DNA of 64,000 nt from NCBI RefSeq assembly GCF_014203705.1, contig NZ_JACHJR010000001.1, positions 8,060,001 through 8,124,000 of the forward strand. Direction: 5' to 3'. Below are positions 1 through 8,058 of the stretch, one piece after another (position 1 is the stretch's first letter; every line of letters starts with the position of its first letter). The position numbers and the translations under genes were made by a program. The notes under the pieces were generated by a model, which ran no database searches, was not told the origin of the DNA, and saw only the letters and a program-made list of their open reading frames with translations. The DNA comes from Kitasatospora gansuensis. GTDB taxonomy: Bacteria > Actinomycetota > Actinomycetes > Streptomycetales > Streptomycetaceae.

Positions 1-258
1 CTCATCGCCGACCTGCACGTCGCTCACGCCCTCACCCAGGGCGTCCACCACACCGGCGAGCTCACCACCGGGGACGGCGGGGAAGGTCGTCGGGCGGACG
101 GCCTCCAGCATCCCGGCGCGGATCTTGCCGTCCAGCGCGTTCAGCCCGGCGGCCTTCACGCGGACCCGGACCTGGCCGGGGCCGGGCTGCGGGACCTCGA
201 TGTCCGCCTCGTGCAGCACGTCCGGGTCGCCGAACCGGTCGAAAACGATTGCTTTCAT
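1..258 (-). CDS. Quinone-oxidoreductase-like MDR protein, N-terminal part (runs off the window)
   Basis: Reading leftward from an ATG at 258, the 86 visible codons begin MKAIVFDRFGDPDVL and continue with a GroES-like fold typical of zinc-free medium-chain NAD(P)H:quinone oxidoreductases: the segment PGPGQVRVRVKAAGLN, then FPAVPGGELAGVV. The family reduces quinones or enones with NADPH. The cofactor-binding half lies outside the window, so the substrate cannot be inferred. Upstream are two short palindromic motifs (287-337) that look like operator sites, and no intact divergent regulator is present. A full-length relative sits at 58336-59286. Confidence 0.85.
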   Translation of the reverse strand, partial: MKAIVFDRFGDPDVLHEADIEVPQPGPGQVRVRVKAAGLNALDGKIRAGMLEAVRPTTFPAVPGGELAGVVDALGEGVSDVQVGDE

Positions 259-286
259 GATCACTCCATTCCTCCGGCCACCGAAA

Positions 287-337
287 GTGTGGCTGGCCAC
301 ATAATTAAGGTAACAGCAATCATGTGGCTAGCCAAGT
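287..337. promoter_or_regulatory. Paired GTGGCTNGCCA motifs upstream of the quinone reductase
   Basis: The near-palindromic 11-mer GTGGCTNGCCA occurs twice in the same orientation, at 289-299 and 324-334, exactly 35 bp apart, flanking an AT-rich stretch (ataattaagg). The position between the start codon at 258 and the recombinase gene fits an operator for a TetR- or MarR-type repressor, which such quinone reductases often have. This is inferred from symmetry and position only. Confidence 0.4.
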
Positions 338-501
338 AATGCCGACGTGGGGGCGGAGGCAGCCACCCCGGCCCGCTTCGGGGGGCGCCGACCACTTACA
401 TGGCCGACCGCGTGAACGAACGCGGCGACCGCAAGGGTGCGAGCAAGGGTCGGACCCCTCGGCGTCACGGTGTACCGCATCCTCGCCAACGGCGGTGCCC
501 C

Positions 502-1074
502 GTGGCGCTCATCGGCCTGGTCCGCGTCAGCACCGACAAACAGAAGACCCGGCGCCAGCACGACGCCCTCGGCCCGATCTGCCTCAAGGTCTTCGAGGAG
601 AAGATCAGCGGCAAGCTTGCCGTCGACGACCGGCCCGGACTGACCGCCGCCCTCGACTACCTCCGCGACGGCGACATGCTCACCGTCCAGGAAGTCGACC
701 GCCTCGGCCGCAACCTCCTCGAAGGACTGATCGTCCTCAACGACCTCTTCCAGCGCGGAATCGCGGTCAAGGTGCTGGACGGCATCGCAACCGGCGAGCA
801 CACCGAACGCTCACTCATCCTCGACCTGGCCCTCGCCCATGCCGAAGACCGGCGCCGCGACATCGTGAAGAAAACGAAGAACGGCCTGGAATCCGCCCGC
901 GCACGCGGTCGCGTCGGCGGCCGACGCCCCGTCGTGGACGACGACAAGCGCCGCGTGATCCTCGCCCGCCGGGCCGAGGGCCAGTCAATCCGCGAGATCG
1001 CCGTCGGCGTCAAGGTGTCGGTCGGCGTCGTACACAAGACCCTCAACCCAGCAGCGGCACCCGGCGACAGTTGA
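502..1074 (+). CDS. Serine recombinase (resolvase/invertase family)
   Basis: A 190-residue small serine recombinase. The catalytic domain opens with GLVRVSTDKQ, with the nucleophile at Ser10 counted from the GTG at 502, and contains the conserved VDRLGRN segment; a C-terminal helix-turn-helix (GQSIREIAV...) binds DNA. Length matches Tn3-type resolvases and DNA invertases. Reading can be extended to an ATG at 400, but the first 34 codons of that version have no family resemblance, so the GTG at 502 is preferred. No Tn3 transposase is nearby, so it is a solitary recombinase, probably a leftover of a transposon or an inversion system. It lies beside a truncated IS21 gene. Confidence 0.85.
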   Translation: MALIGLVRVSTDKQKTRRQHDALGPICLKVFEEKISGKLAVDDRPGLTAALDYLRDGDMLTVQEVDRLGRNLLEGLIVLNDLFQRGIAVKVLDGIATGEHTERSLILDLALAHAEDRRRDIVKKTKNGLESARARGRVGGRRPVVDDDKRRVILARRAEGQSIREIAVGVKVSVGVVHKTLNPAAAPGDS

Positions 1075-1090
1075 CCCCAGAGGCGGATCG

Positions 1091-1693
1091 CTACTTTGCG
1101 GCTGGTGTCTGAGCTAGGACACCGGGGCCGACATGGCCCTCCAGGAAGGCCTCCTGCCCGCACGAGGCGAAGACCTTGTGGGCGCTCTTGCCGCTGAACG
1201 AGAGCCGCAGCGAGAACAGGTACACCTTGGTGGACACGCCGTTCAGCTGGATCCACACGTCACCGAAGTCGACCTCGGCCTCGTCCCCGGGGCGGTGGGT
1301 CTGGGGGATGAACGCCTGCGGTGGCCCGCGGCCCTCCTCGACCCGGATCTCCGGGCCGCGCCCGGCGATGTAGGCGCGGACCATCGCGTAGGACACGCCC
1401 TGGGCCCGGTGCTCGTCGATCAGCCGATCGAAGACCCGCTTGGCGGTGTGCCGCTGCTTGCGCGGCGCGTCCAGGTCCTCCCGCAGGATCTGGTCGATGA
1501 CCACCTTGTACGGGTCCAGGCGAGATGCCCGGGCCGGAAGCTCCTTGCGCGCGGCCGGCCAGACCGACTCCAGCGCCATCGCCACCGTCCTGCGGCCAAC
1601 CCCGTACTTGGCCGACAGAGCCCTGCTGGACAGCCCTTCGACCTTCGCGTCACGGCGGATGGCCGCATACAACTCGACCTTCGAAAGCGGCAC
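1091..1693 (-). pseudogene. istA: Truncated IS21-family transposase IstA
   Basis: Starting at a GTG (1693), the protein reads VPLSKVELYAAIRRD and then a helix-turn-helix (LSSRALSAKYGVGRRTVAMAL) typical of IS21 IstA. The first acidic residue of the integrase core is present in DEAEVDFGDVW. After EAFLEGH the family sequence is lost and the frame ends about 13 codons later, so roughly 60 percent of the usual ~500 residues is missing. No istB follows. It is therefore a dead IS21 fragment. The right-hand boundary of the element lies between 1693 and the ISL3-type transposon at 1789. Confidence 0.85.
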
Positions 1694-1788
1694 TTGAGCC
1701 ACCCAAGGGCTACTTACTGCAAGCGGCATCCTCCCACCGCAAGGCCCGCAGTGGAGTCAGAACTCACCTACCACTGGTCTCAAGACTC

Positions 1789-1823
1789 GGTTCTGGCACA
1801 GATCTTGGGGAGCGGTCGCGGAG
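1789..1823 (+). repeat. Left terminal inverted repeat of the ISL3-type transposon
   Basis: This 35-bp end matches the reverse complement of 4546-4580 at 33 positions; the mismatches are at positions 25 and 26 of the repeat. It is preceded by the target duplication CAAGACTC (1781-1788). Confidence 0.92.
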
Positions 1824-1919
1824 AGTCATCGCGGTGTTCGAGGACGGGGGTGTCCTATCTCGTCCGATGGAGGCGTCTACTCAGCGAATCCAGTTGCTTG
1901 GCTGGCCGCAGCCCGTCGT

Positions 1920-2657
1920 TCAGGCGTCCGAATGTTCGCGGCGCAGGTACTCCGAGCGGGACTGGAGGATGTCCAGGGCCTCGTGGATCGAGCAGCCGAG
2001 GTGGTCTCGGAACAGCTTGATGGCCTTGATGGTCATGCCGCTGAGGATCTCCTTGTCCGCGAAGGAGAGCGGGCCGGCTGTCCAAGGGGCAGACGCGGGA
2101 TCTCCACCGGGCCAGACGAAGTCGGTCAGGGTGACCAGCAGGCGGCCGTCCGAAAGCGCCACCGCCAGGTCCATGCCGCGGGCCGCCTTCTCGGTGAAGG
2201 CAACGGGTGCGGTGTGGTCCAGGAGGAAGACGAAGTGCTGGGCTATACGCTGCCGCCACTCATCGAGCTCGCCATCGCCGTCCAGCCTCAGGTTGGAGTT
2301 CCAGGCTGCCTGGGCGAGAACCGATACGAACAGCCCGAGGAAGTCCGACTTCAACAGGTCGTCCGCGTGCTCGATCAGAATCGCGAGGTCCTGGTTCCCT
2401 TGGCCGGGACCGTGCCAGTCGTGGAGGCAGTCCACGAGCGCATCCCAGTTGTGGCCGAAGTAGCCGAGGAGCGACAGATCTCGGGCGAAGGTGCGGAAGA
2501 CGGACGCCGGATCCCGCATTTCCCGGCCGTCCAGCCGCAGGACCAGACCGTTTCGCTGCATGAGCGCGGCCGTTTCCGACGCCAGCCATGGGTCGGCAGG
2601 GGAGGTGAACACGACCCATGGGGAGCGGTGTTCCGTCAGAGTGGGCTTGGTCATCAT
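1920..2657 (-). CDS. Barstar-family protein (passenger of the ISL3-type transposon)
   Basis: A 245-residue protein when started at the ATG at 2657 (a second ATG follows directly at 2654). The first half carries the barstar signature VLRLDGREMRDPASVF followed by FGHNWDALVDCL and an aspartate-rich helix, the fold that in barstar plugs the active site of barnase-type RNases. A C-terminal segment of about 45 residues (KEILSGMTIKAIKLFRDHL) resembles the C-terminal domain of ribosomal protein L7/L12. No barnase-like RNase gene is adjacent. It lies downstream of the transposase, inside the element's inverted repeats, so it moves as cargo. An immunity or RNase-inhibitor role is inferred from the fold, not shown. 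Confidence 0.8.
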   Translation of the reverse strand: MMTKPTLTEHRSPWVVFTSPADPWLASETAALMQRNGLVLRLDGREMRDPASVFRTFARDLSLLGYFGHNWDALVDCLHDWHGPGQGNQDLAILIEHADDLLKSDFLGLFVSVLAQAAWNSNLRLDGDGELDEWRQRIAQHFVFLLDHTAPVAFTEKAARGMDLAVALSDGRLLVTLTDFVWPGGDPASAPWTAGPLSFADKEILSGMTIKAIKLFRDHLGCSIHEALDILQSRSEYLRREHSDA

Positions 2658-2807
2658 GGGTGAGATCCTTGCACGGCCTTTGCTCGGAGCCCGAGCGATT
2701 AAAGGAGGGTAGATCGTGCTCAATGAGCACCGTCCGCCCAGGTCAGGAGGCTGTCTATGACCGTCTTCAATGCGAACGGACAGCGGGAGGGTTGAGCTCC
2801 GGCGCGG

Positions 2808-4367
2808 CTACTGCAGCAGGATCATCTTCCGCAGCAGGTGGAAGCCGGCTCGTCCGTAGAGCTGCCTTTTGATCTTCTTGATGCGGTTGACGGCGCCTTC
2901 GATGCTGCCGGAGCTCCAGTGGAGGGTGAGTCCGGCTGTCACGGCGTCGAGGTCTCGGAGCAGATGCAGTGCGAAGCCGGTGAGGCCGGGCAGTTGGCTT
3001 GCGTCGACTGCGTCGATCCAGGCAGGGAGCCTGGCACCGAGGCGGTCGGTGAGTATTTCGCCGAAGTCGCGGACATGCCCGGCGGCGGTGTCCAGTTCGG
3101 GGCAGCGTGCCAGGACATCCTTCAGATCGGCGCGGTCGTCCTCGCTCAGCGCGGTGGGGTGTCGGATGAGCCAGCCGGTCACCTGCCGCACCGTCGGAGG
3201 CCGCGGCGGCGCGCCAGCCGGAGCCCCACGGAGGGTGGCGATGTAGCTGCGGACTATCTGGTAGGTGACGGGCGCATTGTTGGCGACGAGTTCGCTGTGA
3301 AGGTGGGTGACGCTGGTGCATCCCTCGGCGAATCGACGCTCCAGGTAGGGCTTGTAGGGGTCCAGCCTGCTGGGTCGGGGCCGGTTTTCGCGGATGGTGT
3401 CCTGCCAGTGTGCGGCGTTCGCGTATCTGAGCACGGTGTTGAGGCCCCAGCTCAGGTGCCGGGCGATCGCCCGGCGTGAGTGACCTTGGGCGAGGAGCTC
3501 GTGGACCAGGGCGTGCGCGGCCTTCTTGCGCTCAGCCCGCCGGCCGATGGGCGCCGGGTCGTCCTGCGGTCGGCCGGAAGTCAGTCGGGTGGCCTCTGGC
3601 AACATGCTGCTGGGCGAAGGGTCGCGCAGGCAGTCGCGGTGGCTGGCGACGCAGGTTTCCACGGCTCGGCCGAGGCCCTGTCACAGGTGGAACCTGTCGG
3701 CGACCTGCAGAGCGTCGGGGGCACCGCGTCGTGCTCCCTCGGCGTAGGCGCCGGCTCGGTCCCGGCAGATGATCTCCACGCCGGGGTGGCGGATCAGCCA
3801 GGCGGCCAGCGGCCCGGCCTCGCGGGTCGGGAGTACGTCGACCACGCGATGCTCTTCGACGCTGGTCAAGACGGTGGAGTAGGTCTGGCCGCGGCGGATC
3901 GCGAAGTCGTCCACGCCCAGCACGCGCGGAGTACCGAACTGCGGATCGGGCAATGCCATGACCCTCCGTAACAAGGTCATCCGGCCGGCTCCGAAGCCCA
4001 GCTGGGCCGCCAGCCGGGCGCCGGCCCGCCCGGCCAGCGCGAGCCCCACTCGCTCCAGGGCGTGGTTGAGCCGCGTGGTGAACCGTGCGTGCGGGGCAGC
4101 CAGCTGCGAGAACGGCTCGGCGAACGTCCGGCGCGGGCAGTCCGCCGACCCGCAGATGAAGCGCCGGACCGTCAGCCGGATCACGAAGCCCTGCTCAGCG
4201 AGCGGAAGATCCTTCAGCCTGCGCTGATATCGGTCGTGGACCCGGTCCGAGAAACGGCCGCAGTCCGGACATGCAGAGCCAGCCGCGCGGCCTCTCGCCG
4301 CCACCTCGACCGTGCCGAACGCGGCTGTGACCACCTCAACATCCACATCGTCGATTCCGTCGAACAC
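2808..4367 (-). pseudogene. ISL3-family transposase interrupted by an in-frame TGA
   Basis: Two stretches in one reading frame make a 519-codon ISL3 transposase. The first (GTG at 4367 to 3681) has the N-terminal zinc-binding CPDCGRFS and a second Cys pair (CGSADCPRRTF), then the DDE region GVDDFAIRRGQTY and CRDRAGAYAEGA. The second (3680 to 2808) completes the catalytic domain, ending SSGSIEGAVNRIKKIKRQLYGRAGF. Between DRFHL and QGLGRAVE the family has Trp; here codon 3681-3683 is TGA, a single-base change from TGG. The rest looks intact, so the lesion is recent. Readthrough or a sequencing error would restore activity. Confidence 0.88.
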
Positions 4368-4545
4368 CAGCGAGTCCCAGAATGGTGCATCGGTCGGTCT
4401 GCATAACCAGCACCATCACTGGCCACAACCGGCTGCATCAGCGAGCGGCAGGGACCTGAGGGAGCGTCAATTCCGATCGCTGGACTACAAGGCGTACGCG
4501 GTCTCACGCGAACCCGTCTCCTCGCAATCGAACAACAGGGTAACG

Positions 4546-4580
4546 CTCCGCGACGACTCCCCAAGATCTGTGCCAGAACC
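4546..4580 (-). repeat. Right terminal inverted repeat of the ISL3-type transposon
   Basis: Inverted copy of 1789-1823 (33 of 35 matches), followed at 4581-4588 by CAAGACTC, the second copy of the 8-bp target duplication. Confidence 0.92.
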
Positions 4581-5214
4581 CAAGACTCACGTACAAAGCC
4601 ACAGGTTGAACAGCTGCGGATTTACCGCCAGGACGGGAGTCGATCGTCAGGGTTCGTCCGGCCTCGATGACCGGAGCCCCGGACTGGACAGCCGGGATGC
4701 CGAACGACTGGACCGAACCGCTGTGTTCGGCGGGAACAGTGCTGATGCTGAACGACTTTACGGGCCCGGTGATTTTCCATACGGGCCATGCCTCGACGTC
4801 CCCCGCGTTGTCGATCGGCAGATCCGTGACGTACTCGATACCCTCGCTGAGGGTCAGCGGCAGGAACGGGGAGCGCAGGAACGGCAGCACCTTGCCGAAG
4901 TCCAAGTCCCAGCTCTCGGAGCGGACTTCGTCCGAGTAGAACCACGGGTCGAAGCAGGTCAACTTGATGCCGTACTTCACCCAGCGGAACCCGGACCTGT
5001 CCTCGGACTCGGTGAACCGCAGCAGCGCGTACCCGCGACGGGGGTTGAGCGCGGCCACGAGGCGCCGGTTGGTCTCCTCACGCGTCACGGCGCGGGTGCC
5101 CCGGAAGATCCCGCCGTCCAGTTTGGGATTGTCGTGGGCGTGCAGCTCGAAGGGCGGGACGCCTATTTCAAGCGTTGCCTTGCAGCTGTCCTCAGCCCCC
5201 GTGGCGTCTACCGG
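4581..5214 (-). pseudogene. Phage distal-tail-like protein remnant, disrupted by the transposon
   Basis: Read leftward, this frame gives VPPFELHAHDNPKLDGG, RGYALLRFTESEDRSG, FDPWFYSDEVRSESWDL and FSISTVPAEHSGSVQS, the pattern of siphovirus distal-tail (Dit-like) proteins found in actinobacterial phages and tail-like particles. There is no good start: the frame is preceded by a stop at 5215-5217, and a short loss seems to lie near 5088 (TREETNRRL). At its 3' end the ISL3-type transposon is inserted; removing the transposon and one target copy continues the frame for five more codons (ETSGR) to a TGA near 1767. It is a dead tail gene, functionally linked to the tape-measure remnant at 5895-6260. 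Confidence 0.6.
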
Positions 5215-5248
5215 TCAGATCCCGTAGGAGACTTCCATCTGCTGAGTT
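5213..5248 (-). repeat. Imperfect direct repeat, copy 1 (other copy 5898-5933)
   Basis: Thirty-six bases that match 5898-5933 in the same orientation at 27 positions. Read on the minus strand the two copies encode TQQMEVSYGI and LQQIEVMYGI, similar peptides that look like the end of a tail tape-measure gene. The two copies bracket the secreted-protein gene at 5395-5796 and its terminator. Confidence 0.5.
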
Positions 5249-5394
5249 CCTGTAGGTAGCCCGAGCCGTCCACTGGTTGTCGGCCGGCCAGCGGTCAACC
5301 TACGAGGTTGCAGGTACCCCCCGAAGCCCGTTGGCCTCACCCTTGCGGCGGGGGTGGATCAGCCGCCCGCTCGGATGACCAGGGGGACAGAAAC

Positions 5395-5796
5395 ATGTCG
5401 ATCCGCAGGAAGATCGCTTCGACGGTGGCCGCCGGATTCATGGCACTGGGTGGAGGGGTCATTGCGGCAGCTCCGGCGCACGCGGCCTCCTTTGCCTTCG
5501 GCTGCCAGCCCGGCTACGTGTGCATCTACGCCGACAGCACTCTCAACGCTCTCCAAAACGGGAACATCATCGCCCGTTTCGACCGGTACGGCGCCAACAA
5601 CCTGGACAACATCAACGGTAACCACTGGGTGGTCAACAATCAGACCGGCGGCAGCAATGCCACCGCAGTCATGTGCTACAACTACTGGGGCGGCAACTGC
5701 TCCGGCAGGGTCGTTGACGTCCAGCCGGACGGCTGGAACACCGCGGTGGTAGTGGATCTGACGCCGATCAACTCGATCTGGCTGAACCGGCCGTAG
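5395..5796 (+). CDS. Small secreted protein, peptidase inhibitor I36-like
   Basis: 133 residues, starting at an ATG preceded by AGGGGGAC. A Sec signal peptide (MSIRRKIASTVAAGFMALGG..., cleavage likely after AHA around residue 33) is followed by a compact domain with CQPGYVCIYAD, two further cysteines (VMCYNYWGGNC) and a C-terminal VDLTPINSIWLN. Spacing of cysteines and aromatic residues resembles family I36 inhibitors (SMI type) secreted by Streptomyces, which block metalloproteases. It stands alone between phage-tail remnants and has its own strong terminator, so it seems to have been inserted as a cassette. The inhibitor role is inferred from family resemblance. Confidence 0.75.
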   Translation: MSIRRKIASTVAAGFMALGGGVIAAAPAHAASFAFGCQPGYVCIYADSTLNALQNGNIIARFDRYGANNLDNINGNHWVVNNQTGGSNATAVMCYNYWGGNCSGRVVDVQPDGWNTAVVVDLTPINSIWLNRP

Positions 5797-5859
5797 TAGC
5801 TTTGGGCTCTGGTCAACTCGGTTGCCATTGAGCCGTAACGCTGATCTGCTTCAGCGGAG

Positions 5860-5889
5860 GGAACGCCCCGGCAGTCGCCGGGGCGTTCC
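5860..5889 (+). terminator. Rho-independent-type hairpin after the I36-like gene
   Basis: A perfect 13-bp stem (5860-5872 with 5877-5889, GGAACGCCCCGGC) and a 4-base loop, followed by TGTTTG. It lies 64 bp after the stop codon. Confidence 0.8.
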
Positions 5890-5894
5890 TGTTT

Positions 5895-6260
5895 GCTGGT
5901 CGGATTCCGTACATGACCTCAATCTGCTGAAGTGCGCGGAGAATGGCCTGAGTTGTGCCTCGTGCTCGGCCTCGTAGCGGCGCTCCTGGAACATTTCGGC
6001 TGTGGTGCTCGCGTTGTGCACGTGCTCACCGCTCCGGAGGTCCACGAGTTCGGGACCGCGCTGCCGACCAGGGCCAGGTCCGGTGACGCGCTGTTGGTCC
6101 CGGTCCGGTAACCCCGGGTGCCCGAGAGGGCGTTGGGCCGGCCGGCCCCGTCGTGGGACGCGGCGTAGTTGAGACCGGCGTAGATGTTGGCCAAGGGATC
6201 GGTGATTCCGTGCGAAGCGCCGGAACCGCTGTTGAGCATCCCGCCGAGCGGGTTGGGCGC
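5895..6260 (-). pseudogene. Phage tail tape-measure protein, C-terminal remnant with frameshift
   Basis: Read leftward from about 6260, one frame gives NPLGGMLNSGSG, ITDPLANIYAGLNYA and GTNSASPDLALVG, as at the end of phage tape-measure proteins with a lytic-transglycosylase-like module. Near 6045 the sense moves to another frame, VDLRSGEHVHNASTTAEMF, the usual closing segment of these proteins, and near 5935 to a third (LQQIEVMYGI). It is therefore frameshifted at least twice. Together with the distal-tail remnant at 4581-5214 it shows the normal phage order tape measure then distal tail on the minus strand. The stretch 6261-6581 shows no convincing gene. Confidence 0.6.
5898..5933 (-). repeat. 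Imperfect direct repeat, copy 2 (other copy 5213-5248)
   Basis: Same orientation as 5213-5248 with 27 of 36 positions identical, including a shared ATCTGCTGA block. It lies just beyond the hairpin at 5860-5889. Confidence 0.5.
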
Positions 6261-6581
6261 GGAGTCGAAGCTGCCGTACTCGCTGCAGCCGGGGGCCTCG
6301 GGGGTGTTCCAGTGCCTGGCGATGTTCGTCGAACCGGGTGGCCTGGGCGTGGTGAGACCCGGAAGGCCTGACGGTAGGTCAGATTTGAGCTTTCCCCGGC
6401 GTCTGAATATGTGCCCTGACCTGGCCTTATGTCGAGATTGAGTGAGCATTTCAAGATGGTTGGTTCCGATACCCAGCAGTAGAAGTTAGGTTGCCTCGCA
6501 ATGCGCGGATCTGTCCCCCTCCCTTCGGCACAGCAGGCCGAAGGGGCCAGCCGCGCGGGAAAGGTACAGGCACCCTCACCC

Positions 6582-8012
6582 ATGAGTGCGAACACCACGA
6601 CCCAGGCCGCCTCGCCCCCGGAGACCCCGGGCCAGGGCGGGCCGGACGGCGGCAGCGGCCAGCTGAAGGCCGGGCTGAAGAACCGTCATCTGTCCATGAT
6701 CGCCATCGGCGGCGTGATCGGCGCCGGCCTGTTCGTCGGCTCCGGCGCGGGCATCGCCTCCACCGGGCCCGGCATCCTGCTCTCGTACGCGCTGGCCGGT
6801 GTGCTGGTCGTGATGGTGATGCGGATGCTCGGCGAGATGGCCGCCGCCGATCCGCAGAGCGGGTCGTTCTCCGCGTACGCGGACCGGGCGCTCGGCCGGT
6901 GGGCCGGGTTCAGCATCGGCTGGCTGTACTGGTTCTTCTGGGTCGTGGTGCTGGCGGTGGAGGCCACCGCGGGTGCCAAGATCCTGAACAGCTGGATGCC
7001 CGGCGTGCCGCAGTGGGCGTTCGCGCTGGTGGTGATGGCCGTGCTGACGGCGACCAACCTGTTCTCGGTCGCCTCGTACGGGGAGTTCGAGTTCTGGTTC
7101 GCGGGCATCAAGGTGGTGGCGATCGCCGCGTTCATCGTGGTCGGCGGCCTGGCCGTGTTCGGCCTGCTGCCCGGCACCGAGGCGGTCGGGACGACCAACC
7201 TGACCGGCAACGGCGGCTTCCTGCCGCACGGTGTGGGCGCGGTGTTCACCGGCATGCTGACCGTGGTCTTCGCCTTCATGGGCAGCGAGATCGTCACGCT
7301 CGCGGCCGGCGAGTCCGCCGACCCGGAGAAGGCCGTCAGCAAGGCCACCAACAGCGTGATCTGGCGGATCGGGGTGTTCTACCTCGGCTCGATCGCGATC
7401 GTGGTCACCCTGCTCCCGTGGAACGACACCTCGGTGAAGGGCAGCCCGTACGTCGCGGTGCTGGAGCACGTCGGCATCCCCGGCGCGGGCCGGGTGATGG
7501 ACGTGATCGTGCTGACGGCGGTGCTCTCCTGCCTCAACTCGGGCCTGTACACGGCCTCCCGGATGGCCTTCTCGCTCGGCCAGCGCGGCGACGCACCGCG
7601 GGCGTTCGCCCGGGTGAGCGCGGACGGGGTGCCCCGTACGGCGATCCTGTCCTCGGTGGTCTTCGGCTTCGTCGCGGTGTTCTTCAACTACACCTCGCCG
7701 GACACCATCTTCAAGTTCCTGATCAACTCCTCGGGCGCGGTGGCGCTGTTCGTCTGGCTGGTGATCTGCTTCTCGCAGCTGCGGATGCGGCGGATCATCG
7801 AGCGGGAGACGCCCGAGCGGCTCACCGTCCGGATGTGGCTGTACCCCTACCTGACCTGGGCGACGATCGGGCTGATCGGGTTCGTCATGGTCTACATGTT
7901 CACGGACGCCGACGGGCGCACCCAGATGTACCTGTCGCTGGTGGCCGCGGCGATCGTGCTGGGCGCGTCCGCCGTGGTGGACCGCCGCCGGAAGGCCGCC
8001 CTGCAGGGCTGA
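6582..8012 (+). CDS. Amino acid permease (APC superfamily, GABA permease type)
   Basis: 476 residues from the ATG at 6582. The N-terminal signature LKNRHLSMIAIGGVIGAGLF and the following GSG mark the first helix of AAT-family amino-acid permeases, and about twelve hydrophobic segments follow, with FAFMGSEIVTLAAGES in the middle as in GabP/AroP-type carriers. It would import an amino acid with protons across the plasma membrane; the substrate cannot be fixed from sequence. An in-frame ATG at 6501 would add 27 residues without family similarity, so the later start is preferred. A glutamate decarboxylase gene lies far away at 59845-61239 and gives no operon link. Confidence 0.88.
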   Translation: MSANTTTQAASPPETPGQGGPDGGSGQLKAGLKNRHLSMIAIGGVIGAGLFVGSGAGIASTGPGILLSYALAGVLVVMVMRMLGEMAAADPQSGSFSAYADRALGRWAGFSIGWLYWFFWVVVLAVEATAGAKILNSWMPGVPQWAFALVVMAVLTATNLFSVASYGEFEFWFAGIKVVAIAAFIVVGGLAVFGLLPGTEAVGTTNLTGNGGFLPHGVGAVFTGMLTVVFAFMGSEIVTLAAGESADPEKAVSKATNSVIWRIGVFYLGSIAIVVTLLPWNDTSVKGSPYVAVLEHVGIPGAGRVMDVIVLTAVLSCLNSGLYTASRMAFSLGQRGDAPRAFARVSADGVPRTAILSSVVFGFVAVFFNYTSPDTIFKFLINSSGAVALFVWLVICFSQLRMRRIIERETPERLTVRMWLYPYLTWATIGLIGFVMVYMFTDADGRTQMYLSLVAAAIVLGASAVVDRRRKAALQG

Positions 8013-8018
8013 CGGCGA

Positions 8019-8048
8019 GCCGGGGGCTCGGGGCACCGAGCCCCCGGC
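8019..8048. terminator. Bidirectional hairpin between the permease and the GlxA-type gene
   Basis: A perfect 13-bp stem (8019-8031 with 8036-8048), 4-base loop, then GTTTTCG on the plus strand. It sits between two convergent stop codons and could serve both genes. Confidence 0.85.
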
Positions 8049-8058
8049 GTTTTCGTGG

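Larger units (their letters stand above)
1789..4580 (-). mobile_element. Complete ISL3-type transposon with barstar-like passenger
   Basis: A 2792-bp element bounded by 35-bp inverted repeats with two mismatches (1789-1823 and 4546-4580; outer bases GGTTCTGGCACAGATCTTGG) and flanked by the identical octamer CAAGACTC at 1781-1788 and 4581-4588. Eight-bp target duplications are characteristic of the ISL3 family, agreeing with the transposase inside. Besides the transposase reading frame (2808-4367) it carries a second gene, 1920-2657, in the same orientation. It was inserted into the end of a phage-tail-like gene. The intact target duplication indicates that the ends have not rearranged since insertion, although the transposase has acquired a stop codon. 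Confidence 0.92.

Noticed and set aside
400..501. Extended N-terminus of the serine recombinase (ATG at 400)
   Set aside because: The first 34 codons have no similarity to recombinases and the catalytic core begins directly after the GTG at 502.
6460..6515. Iron-box-like motif TTAGGTTGCC upstream of the permease
   Set aside because: Only one half-site is seen; the second half is missing, so a DmdR-type operator is not supported.
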